Shown one piece after another: positions 1 through 7,600 of a stretch of DNA of 16,190 nt (its first letter is position 1; each line of letters begins with the position of its first letter). The stretch is from Herpetosiphonaceae bacterium. GTDB taxonomy: Bacteria > Chloroflexota > Chloroflexia > Chloroflexales > Kallotenuaceae. The notes under the pieces were generated by a model that was not told the origin of the DNA, made no database searches, and was given only the letters and a program-made list of their open reading frames with translations. Location: NCBI GenBank assembly GCA_030147335.1, contig JASKZZ010000280.1:1-16190 (forward strand), read 5' to 3'. The translations under genes were made by a program, and so were the position numbers.

Positions 1-436
1 TTCAAACGCACAACCTTAACAGCGGGTCGAAAGGATCAACGACCTGCTCAGGGAAAATACCTATGTAGATAGTTGGAGAACAGGGACACTAAGCGCCTGG
101 GCTGGGGGCACCAAACGGGCAAGACCTGCTGACCAAACAAATCAGCTAAATGGATGTGGTCAGTGACACACATCAGACACGATGAAGCAACCCTGACGAA
201 CCATGCAGGGTTTCCACGATGCTTGATATGGTCGGCCGAAGCACTAAACGACGTAGCGGGAGACTTCGTCGAACGTCACAACAACATGATGGTTTATCGG
301 AATAATGCGGTGAATGACCCGGAAGGGAGGAAGGTGGTGCGTGTCCAGGCCAGTGATACTATCCTAATCCGGCAAGCGGTGCCAGATCAAGGGACAAAAG
401 CCCTCAGTTTAGGCAAACAGACTCGACGTCGCCAGT
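1..436. other. Region without a supportable gene
   Basis: I see no convincing gene here. A plus-strand reading frame (154-555) is open, but it resembles no family I know, has no clear ribosome binding site at its ATG, and runs more than 100 bases into the C-terminal coding part of the opposite-strand LuxR-type gene, which has a recognisable domain. The stretch may be the decayed end of a mobile element or the 3' flank of the regulator gene. No terminator hairpin with a T-tract was seen after the regulator's stop. Confidence 0.4.
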
Positions 437-1024
437 TTAGCCAAGCAAATCCGCTCTTCCCCAGTAGTACAATGTTGCCTGGGTCCGATTCTCAACGTCC
501 AGCTTTTCATACACGCTGGTTAACATATTTCGGACCGTCTTTTCTTGAAGCATAAGATGCTCGGCAATTTGTTTGTTGCACCAACCACGAGCGAGCGCCT
601 GGAGCAGGCTACGTTCCGGTAATGATAAAGACGTACTGCGCGGTGGGATATGACGGTAGCGTTCACCTTGTGCTGCACGTACCAGTGCCGTCGGCAACTC
701 TTCTTCAAGGTTAGCGTTGGCTAAAAGGATGGTCGGCGTGAGGTCCCATACGTCCTCCAAATATTCCGAGCATACATTCCAGGTAACAACAATCAATCGT
801 TGCGTGGTTTGATCCAACCGTTGCATCGTGCGCAGGGCTGAGCCATACGGCAGATCGAGCAAGACCGTTATGTTTGCGGATGGTTCGGCAATAAACCCGT
901 AATCTTCACACAGTTCATGTACCGCCTTTTCCATGATCGGAATCCCGCAGATCAACGTGTATGTCACAGGTGCTGGAGTGATTGTGAATGGCTGGTCAAG
1001 GCATAGCTGAGTCATCGACGGCAT
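437..1024 (-). CDS. LuxR-family DNA-binding response regulator (ComA-like candidate)
   Basis: Predicted transcription factor of 195 residues. The C-terminal helix-turn-helix (about residues 132-190) fits the LuxR/GerE family: SLPERSLLQALARG, then NKQIAEHL, EKTVRNM and the closing KLDVENRTQA. Residues 20-128 have the alternating strand/helix look of a degenerate receiver domain. There is a possible phospho-acceptor at Asp57 in VLLDLP, but the N-terminal acidic pair and the usual Lys are not evident, so phosphorylation is uncertain. I chose the ATG at 1024; the frame stays open 37 codons further to 1135 without a better ribosome site. The gene points away from the peptide/prenyltransferase/sensor set, the arrangement of a regulator with its target operon. 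By analogy with Bacillus ComA it could be the output of that signalling set. The LuxR domain is well supported; the partnership is inference. Confidence 0.85.
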   Translation of the reverse strand: MPSMTQLCLDQPFTITPAPVTYTLICGIPIMEKAVHELCEDYGFIAEPSANITVLLDLPYGSALRTMQRLDQTTQRLIVVTWNVCSEYLEDVWDLTPTILLANANLEEELPTALVRAAQGERYRHIPPRSTSLSLPERSLLQALARGWCNKQIAEHLMLQEKTVRNMLTSVYEKLDVENRTQATLYYWGRADLLG

Positions 1025-1810
1025 CTTTCTGCTACATCTGATAAACGGGTGTACCGCCGGGAACGTGTGCGTCGATTTAAGGCCTAGAATGAAGGAGCCA
1101 ACCGCCAGTTCGGTGTGTAGGCTAGCACGTGGCATCGGGGATCGTCACCCTCATCGTCCTTAGCTCGGTCTTCCTATCAAGCTTGCCAAACAACGTTACA
1201 GTTCCCGTGTAGTGCATATTTGGAGCATCAACGATAACCAGCCTTGTACCCCTTGAGGCAACCTCACAGCTGTGGTTGGAAAGCGTGCGTGTAATAAAAC
1301 TGGAGATGGTAGTGGTACCACATGTGAGTGTGTACGACGTTTGGACGGTCTTTTTGGACAGCAATGTATCGCGCGCTGTATGGATGTCGATCATATACGG
1401 TGTATGTTCCTACTTTCGCAGAAACACGGCTGGTCCTGCCTTTTTTCCTATAACTCTTGTGCCTATTTGGTCAGGCTGAGGAGGTACCAAAAGACTACGG
1501 CTCAACTCTACCAGTTGACGCTCACGCTGTCAGTAGGTACGGTCCTATGTGATAGGTAGGGATTTCCCTATCAACGGAGTAGAAACTTCCCTATGTTAAT
1601 TCCGACGAGCGTAGTGTACAGTAGTGGAATGCATAGGTGAGCATAGCCGTTCTGGTTTAGGATGTATCTCTGGTTTTGCCTGGTTTTGTCACCATACAAA
1701 CAGTAAGGGCCGTATCTTCGCATCATATTGCTGAGATACTGTTGCTCAAATCTTCTTTGCACACCTGCAGGTACGTGTATTCTTAATTATCGTTGAAGGA
1801 GTAGAGTAAC
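1025..1810. promoter_or_regulatory. Long intergenic region between divergent regulator and peptide gene
   Basis: About 790 bases lie between the minus-strand regulator and the plus-strand precursor-like gene. Open frames here (90 residues on the minus strand at 1122-1394; 67, 95 and 63 residues elsewhere) have no recognisable domain or good ribosome site, so I do not call them. The right half is richer in A/T and holds short inverted and direct repeats of a CCTAT-type box (1544-1594, described separately) and a 10-base palindrome ACCTGCAGGT at 1763-1772. This is the natural place for divergent promoters and regulator binding sites. I could not fix a -35/-10 pair with confidence. Confidence 0.4.
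1550..1594. promoter_or_regulatory. Candidate operator: inverted and direct CCTAT repeats
   Basis: TGATAGG (1550-1556) and CCTATCA (1567-1573) form a perfect 7-base inverted repeat. Inside it is a second symmetric element, AGGGA-TT-TCCCT. A further TTCCCTAT follows at 1587-1594, repeating the one at 1564-1571, and TCCTATG lies just upstream near 1543. Clustered half-sites upstream of a gene and close to a divergent LuxR-type regulator are what a dimeric activator site looks like. The distance to the peptide gene start (about 220 bases) is long, so an unseen leader transcript or another target is possible. Confidence 0.35.
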
Positions 1811-2047
1811 GTGACACTACCGTATGTTGTACGGCGAGCCGTGATTGACAGCACGTTTGCAGAATGGCTAACGCAGGATCCACACGCAGCACTCGCATCG
1901 ATGAGTCTCGTCTTGGACAATGAATCCCTCACAGCACTTCTGGCAGCACTGTCTAGCCACAAGCGAAGTGAGCTATGTTCTCCCTCCTTTGATACCGGAG
2001 ATGAATATCCATGGTATTCACTACCAGCACAGGCTGTAGTATCGTAA
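1811..2047 (+). CDS. Precursor-like small peptide with NHLP/Os1348-type leader; candidate prenylated pheromone precursor
   Basis: A 78-residue protein starting at GTG, with a good ribosome site AAGGAG at 1796-1801 (9 bases before the start). Residues about 8-47 match the pattern of NHLP/Os1348-type RiPP leaders: AVIDSTFAEWLTQDPHAAL followed by a short amphipathic helix with NESLTALLAAL. The tail, residues 50-78, is different in character: it has one Cys (56), an acidic stretch and a Trp at 68 in DEYPWYSLPAQ. The next gene overlaps this one and encodes a prenyltransferase-fold enzyme. In Bacillus, ComX is a 50-70 residue precursor whose C-terminal Trp is prenylated by ComQ, encoded next to it. 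I infer that this is a ComX-like precursor. A RiPP of another kind, or a small regulator, remains possible. Confidence 0.6.
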   Translation: MTLPYVVRRAVIDSTFAEWLTQDPHAALASMSLVLDNESLTALLAALSSHKRSELCSPSFDTGDEYPWYSLPAQAVVS

Positions 2048-3012
2048 GTTCCAAGACAATTGCATCCCAAGCCATGCACCACGTATCAAATTATCTTGAG
2101 AACGACTTTCTTCAGATATTACACCAGGCCGTTGCGCCAGTACTGTTCGTCGAGAACAGTGATTTGGGTACGCGAGGATCACTGCTCAACCTACCTGAGC
2201 TGTGTTGTGCTGCGGTGTACGACCGGTCAGAAGTCGCGACTGCCTTTAATACCACATGGCAGGTGTTATACACGGCGCTCCATATTTTGGATACCGTTGA
2301 GGATAACGATACAACCCAGGCACTTTGGTCCAGATGGGGAAGTGGCGCTTCTATAAACATTTCAACCGGATTACTCGCACAGGTTGGATTGACGTTAGTG
2401 GAGCTTGAACAGCGTGCCGTGCCAAGCGAGGTAGCGCACCAACTGCGCAGCGATGTATATAGCACGTTGCTGCGCATGGCTTCAGGTCAGCACGCGGATC
2501 TCACGTTTACCGAACCAGGATTAGACCATTGTTGGTCCATCGCCGAGGCGAAGAGCGGGGCATTCTTTGCACTTGGATGTCGTGCAGGCGCACGATTAGC
2601 CAATGTGCCTGCAGAACGTGTAGCACAATTCGGTCAATATGGTGCCAGTTTAGGTATGCTTATTCAAATTGGTGACGATCTTGATGCATTGTCGGTGAAC
2701 AACACGTCGTCTCAGGACGTACGCATATGGCCACGTTGGACGTTGCCTGTGGCCTATGCAATGTCAGTTACCTCCGAAAAAGAAAAGGATGACTTACGTT
2801 CCTTGCTCCAGCACGCTGTGTTTGACTCGGGGGCAGCGGCGAAAGTTCGGACATGTGTCCTTGAGTGTGGTGCCGCAGTATATCTAGCAGTGGAAGCACA
2901 GCGGTATCATCAACGCGCGGTTACAGCACTCTTTGCAGCAACAGAGCCTTCACCAGCACGTGACCAACTTAATGCACTCCTCTTCCGTTGTTCACCACTT
3001 GTAAACATGTGA
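2011..3012 (+). CDS. Isoprenyl diphosphate synthase-fold enzyme, ComQ-like peptide prenyltransferase candidate
   Basis: Member of the all-helical trans-isoprenyl diphosphate synthase family, up to 333 residues. From the ATG at 2011, the first Asp-rich motif is HILDTVEDND (residues 91-100), a variant of DDxxD. The second is QIGDDLDAL (219-227), preceded by KSGAFFALG (181-189), which fits the conserved Lys-Thr/Ser region that contacts pyrophosphate. Both Mg-binding clusters are present, so catalysis is plausible. The start is ambiguous: ATG 2011 has GGAG 10 bases upstream and overlaps the peptide gene by 37 bases, while ATG 2074 begins just after it. Overlap with the peptide gene and with the downstream sensor (ATGTGA at 3007-3012) argues for an operon and translational coupling. 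A role in making a lipid or carotenoid precursor cannot be excluded, but the neighbours favour modification of the peptide. Confidence 0.8.
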   Translation: MVFTTSTGCSIVSSKTIASQAMHHVSNYLENDFLQILHQAVAPVLFVENSDLGTRGSLLNLPELCCAAVYDRSEVATAFNTTWQVLYTALHILDTVEDNDTTQALWSRWGSGASINISTGLLAQVGLTLVELEQRAVPSEVAHQLRSDVYSTLLRMASGQHADLTFTEPGLDHCWSIAEAKSGAFFALGCRAGARLANVPAERVAQFGQYGASLGMLIQIGDDLDALSVNNTSSQDVRIWPRWTLPVAYAMSVTSEKEKDDLRSLLQHAVFDSGAAAKVRTCVLECGAAVYLAVEAQRYHQRAVTALFAATEPSPARDQLNALLFRCSPLVNM

Positions 3013-3647
3013 CCGATAGACAACGGCTACATACCGTCCTAACATTTGGCTTTGCACTCCTATCCCTCCTCTTTATGGGATGGGCATGTTGGTTGCTGAT
3101 AACAACGCCCTATCCGGGTGCCGTTTGGGCATGGCATACAGGTGTTGTGAGCAGTGTCGATCCGTTCACCTCTAGTGGAATGTACCTTCAGCCTGGGGAT
3201 CGGATTATTAGCATCGGATCACAGCTTGTCACTCAAGCACGTCCGCTCGCCAATGGTCAGCAGGTGTTCGTTATTCAAAGGAACGGTCAACACGACGACG
3301 TTACCTTGTCATTCCTACCGCCACCATCAAGGATCCTTGTAGAACAGCTCATCCCAATTGTGGTTGCCCTTTCCTATTGGATATTAAGCATTGTTGTTGT
3401 TGTTGTTCCACGCATTCATATCCAGCAGTGGCTAGCATATGCCTTTGGCCAAACGATGTCGGTAGCACTGGTTGCGGGGGCCGTCTCTTGGCCGGGGCCA
3501 TGGTGGGCAACTCAATTGTTTGGCGTAGCGTTGTGGTGGTTGGGAACGTTTGCAATTATCTTTCACCTGTATTTTCCAATACTGTGGAACCTAAAATATC
3601 GACGTCGTCTTGCAACTGTCGCTTTGATTAGACCTTATCGTGATTAA
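3009..3647 (+). pseudogene. Membrane/PDZ-like sensor N-terminus (ComP-like candidate), cut off by IS insertion
   Basis: The likely start is GTG 3009, which overlaps the preceding stop codon; TTG 2988 is an alternative. The order is: a membrane helix (VLTFGFALLSLLFMGWACWL), an extracytoplasmic PDZ-like segment with GMYLQPGDRIISIGSQ and GQQVFVIQRNGQ, then three more hydrophobic helices, ending in FHLYFPILWNLKYRRRL. ComP-type histidine kinases also have a multi-helix N-terminus with a PDZ-like insert, followed by a HisKA_3/HATPase module. No kinase domain is present here. The frame enters the terminal inverted repeat of the IS at 3627, and the last residues, IRPYRD, are encoded by the element. 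The right flank of the IS does not continue this gene, so the kinase part was lost, not just separated. I infer a former sensor kinase; the family assignment is moderate. Confidence 0.65.
3627..3646 (+). repeat. IS left terminal inverted repeat
   Basis: ATTAGACCTTATCGTGATTA is the exact reverse complement of 4614-4633. The outermost ATTA/TAAT may be partly target sequence. If the element starts at GACC (3631), a TA dinucleotide flanks it on both sides. Confidence 0.9.
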
Positions 3648-4629
3648 TGATAAACTGAAAAACGACTATTGAGAAAGGAAACGATAATTCTTCGTTATCA
3701 AGCGATTGTCGACAATGCGACACGCGTACGGGCGCTGACGAGCCTCGATCCCGATGAGTTTGCGATGGTTCTGCCCGCGTTTGAGGCGGCCTTTCTGGAA
3801 CGGATGCACACCTCCACCCTTGATGGCCTCCCGCGTCTCAATCGCCGGTACACCCCGTACATGAACTCGCCATTGCCGACCAGCGCGGACAAACTGCTCT
3901 TTATTTTAGTGCATAGCAAGCAAAACCCGACCCAAGAACTTCATGGGCACCTGTTTGGCATGGGGCAGTCCGACGTCAACACATGGCTGCAGGTGTTGCG
4001 ACCGGTCTTGACCGACGCATTGCTCCGACTCGACGTGCTGCCTGCCCGCCTCGCCGCCGCGATGGAACCTAAGACACAGACGTCAGACGGTCTCCCTTTT
4101 TTTATTATGATGGGACCGAACGACCGATCCAACGACCTGTAGATACAGATGAACAGACGGAATAGTACAGCGGGAAGCAGCACGGTCACACGGTCAAGAA
4201 CATTCTGCTCATCAATCAATGTCCATTGCTCCATTCGATGTCTGAGTGCCACGTATGCTGGAAAGTGGCACGATAAAGCGCTGGTCGACGACGAGCAGTA
4301 TGCGTTACCAGTGGGCAGTGTGTTGTACCAAGACCGGGGGTTTCAGGGCTTTGCCGTCGCGTGCGTCCAGGTGGAGCAGCCAACGAAAAAACCACGTGGT
4401 GGGACAATGAGTGAAGCGCAAAAAGTCGAGAATCAACGCGTCGCAAGCGAGAAAATGCGAATCGAGCATACGATGTCGAGCGTAAAGCGCTGCCGGATCG
4501 TGAAGGACACGATGCGGTACTGGCAGGACCAGGTTCGGGACATCGTGATGGTCATCGCCAGCGGTTTGCACAACCTACGATTACGTCATCGTCCCTGGAA
4601 TTATGGTATTCACTAATCACGATAAGGTC
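3631..4629 (+). mobile_element. IS5-family insertion sequence, about 1.0 kb
   Basis: Perfect terminal inverted repeats (3627-3646 and 4614-4633) bracket a single transposase region. Flanking TA dinucleotides at 3629-3630 and 4630-4631 fit a TA target duplication, seen in some IS5-family groups such as IS427-like elements. The left neighbour is a truncated membrane sensor and the right neighbour is an SBBP-repeat protein lacking its start. The two flanks therefore belong to different genes, and the element marks a deletion or recombination junction, not a simple insertion. Confidence 0.85.
3669..4616 (+). pseudogene. IS5-family DDE transposase, frameshifted and interrupted
   Basis: The first part (3669-4142, TTG start after a GAGAAAGG-like ribosome site) is the N-terminal domain, with HLFGMGQSDVNTWL, a typical IS5 helix-turn-helix region. 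At the T7 run near 4098-4104 the family sequence moves to the -1 frame, reading YDGTERPIQRPVDTDEQTE, which carries the first catalytic Asp. There it meets an in-frame TAG where family members have Tyr (EYYSGK), then HTVKNILLIN. It returns to the first frame at about 4220-4240: LSATYAGKWHDKALVDDEQY, QDRGFQGF (second Asp) and RIEHTMSSVKRCRIVKD (catalytic Glu). The -1 step at T7 could be programmed, as in IS427-type elements. The TAG and the second frame change indicate a dead copy. Confidence 0.85.
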
Positions 4630-4633
4630 TAAT
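4614..4633 (-). repeat. IS right terminal inverted repeat
   Basis: TAATCACGATAAGGTCTAAT is the exact reverse complement of the left end at 3627-3646. The SBBP-repeat reading frame begins immediately after it at 4634. Confidence 0.9.
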
Positions 4634-7600
4634 GGCTACGGCATTGCTGTTGATAGCAAAGACGCCGCCTACGTTACCGGCGAAACATGGTCAACAAGTT
4701 TTTTCCCCACCAACAACGGCATTCAACTGACCAAGGGTGGCGGCTGGGACGCGTTTGTAACCAAAGTTTCGGATGGCGGCAATCAAGTATTGTACAGTAC
4801 CTATTATGGTGGCAGCGGGGATGATTTTGGTCGGGGTATTGTGCTCGACAACAACAGCAATCCGTTGATTGTCGGCACCACGTCATCAACCGACTTGCAA
4901 GTCGTCAGTGCGGTGCAATCGTCCAATGCCGGCGGAACCGATGTGTTTGTTACCAAAGTGTCGGAAACTATTGCCCCAACTGCCCCACCAAATCTGCGCA
5001 GCACGGGCAAAACGGAAACCTCGATAAGCTTGGCATGGGACACAGCAACGGATAACGTCGGGGTGATCGGCTACGAAGTATATATATTCATTAATGGCGA
5101 AAACTACTGGCGCTATGCTGGATGGACTACCAGTACAACCTATACGGTTACCGGACGGTCTCCAAATAGTCTGTATTACTTCTACGTCACTGCCAGGGAT
5201 GCGGGGAGTAACGTGTCCAGTGCCAGCAATGTTATTTCGGTGACCACAAATGCGGATACGCTCGCTCCGAGCGTACCGGCAAACCTACGAAGTACCGGCA
5301 AGACCGAAAAGACGGTGAGCTTGGCATGGGATGCCGCCATCGATAATGTTGGTGTTGCGTCATACGAGATTTACAAGGGAACAACACTGGCCGGCACCAG
5401 TACAACAACGACGTTTACTGTTTCCAGCCTCAGTCCGAGCACTAGCTACAGCTTTACTGTTAAAGCGAAGGATGCTTCGGGCAATGTTTCAGCGGCAAGT
5501 ACAGCTGTCACGGTCACGACCAATGCCGACACCACCCCACCCAGTACGCCCACCAACTTCAGAAGCACCGGGACGACGGCAACAACCATTAATCTGGCGT
5601 GGGATGCCGCCACTGATAATATTGGAGTCGCCGGATACGACATTTATTGGTACGAAGCGACCAGTAGCGGCACTATCCAGCGTTTCCTCGGATCCACAAC
5701 CGGCACCACGTTTACGGTCACTGGACGCAGTCCAAACACCACGTATTCGTTGGGTGTGTCCGCAAAAGACGCCGCCGGGAATTATTCGCCATCAAGCACG
5801 CGCATATCGGTCACAACTGCTGCTGATACCCAAGCACCAACAGTTCCTGCAAATCTGCGCAGTACGGGCACAACCGAGACCACCACGAGCTTGGCTTGGG
5901 ACACAGCCACCGACAACGTTGGAGTGACCAGCTACTACATCTACAAGGGGACGCAGTTTACCGGATCGTCCGCCACAACAAGCTTCACCGTGACGGGGCT
6001 TACTCCGAATACGAACACCACCTTCACGGTCCGGGCTGTTGATGCAGTGGGCAATCTGTCAGGTGCGAGCAATGCCGTTACGGCGACAACTCGTGCGGAT
6101 ACCCAAGCCCCGACCACGCCACCAAATCTCCGCAGCACAGGAGCGACGGCGACAACAATCAGTCTGGCGTGGGATGCAGCGACAGACAATGTTGGGGTCA
6201 CTGGGTACGAGGTGTATAACGGCGTAACGCTCGTGGCAACCGTCACCGGAAGGACCTACATGGTGACGGGACTTGCACCAAATACCAGCTATACGTTTAC
6301 GGTCAAGGCCAAAGACGGTGCAGGTAATCGCTCAGGTGCAAGCGCAGCGCTTACTGAGGCAACAACAGCGGATACACAAGCGCCAAGCGTGCCAACAAAC
6401 CTACGCACAACTGGGACAACTGAACAAACAGTCGACTTGGCGTGGGACGCGTCGACCGATAATGTAGCGGTTACGGAATACAACGTATATCGCGGCGGCG
6501 TACTCATCGGCACGACGACGACCCAAACATATGCTGTTTCTGGATTGACGCCGGCAACCAGCTATACGTTTACAGTCAGGGCGAAGGACGGGGCAGGCAA
6601 TGTCTCTGCTGAAAGTTCGCCGCTCACTATCTCCACGAATGCTGATACGCAAGCGCCGACAACACCAACAAACCTACGGAGCACGGGGCAAACCGCTACA
6701 ACGGTGGCCCTAGCATGGGATGCGGCAACGGACAACATTGGTGTTACGGAATACGAGGTGTACGACGGTTCGACCCGTGTTGGAACAACCGCAACAACCA
6801 GCTTCACCGTTGATCCGCTATCCGCCGGCACGACCTATACATTTACCGTCAAGGCAAAGGATGGAGCCGGCAACGTATCGGCAGCAAGCAATGCACTAAC
6901 AGTAACACCCGTTGATACGCTGCCGCCAAGCGCGCCGACGAACGTGCGCTCGACGACCACGACCGCCATGTCGATTGCACTGGCATGGGATGCGGCAACG
7001 GATAACGTGGGCGTGACCGGTTACGAGGTGTACAACGGCTCGACGCTCGCGGGTACAACAACCGGAACGACCTACACGTTGAGCGGATTGACGCCATCGA
7101 CCAGCTACAGCATCACCGTTAAGGTGCGTGACGCAGCGAATAATGTCTCAGCGTCTAGCTCTGCGCTCACGGTAACAACGACCGCCGACACCGAAGCACC
7201 TACATCACCGACATATTTCACGTGGACTGCAAAAACTGAAGCAAGCATTAGCTTTGCGTGGGAGCCGGCGACCGATAATGTGGGCGTGACAACCTACGAA
7301 CTCTTTTATGGAACCTCAAGCACCGACATAACGACATCAGGAGGCACAACATCTACTACCACGTACACGGTTACGGGACTCAAGCCAAGAACCGCATATT
7401 ACTTCAAAATCGTTGCCAGGGATGCTGCCGGGAACGTGTCCCCACCGACTACATATGGATCGTATATATTTACACCTTCGGACACAACACCACCGACGTC
7501 ACCCACAAACCTACGGACAACTCACACAACAGAGACCAGTATTGGTCTTGCGTGGGACGCGGCCACGGATGCGGTCGGTGTGACCGGCTACGATGTGTAC

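Noticed and set aside
154..555. Plus-strand frame of 133 residues
   Set aside because: No ribosome site or recognisable domain, and more than 100 bases overlap the coding C-terminus of the LuxR-type gene on the other strand.
1122..1394. Minus-strand frame of 90 residues upstream of the LuxR-type gene
   Set aside because: The composition is strand-like (GTVTLFGKLDRKTELRTMRV) and could be a small protein, but no family or suitably spaced ribosome site was seen, so it is left uncalled.
3400..3420. GTT repeat run (TTGTTGTTGTTGTTG) considered as a microsatellite
   Set aside because: It encodes the Val-rich membrane helix of the sensor, and simple codon repetition explains it.
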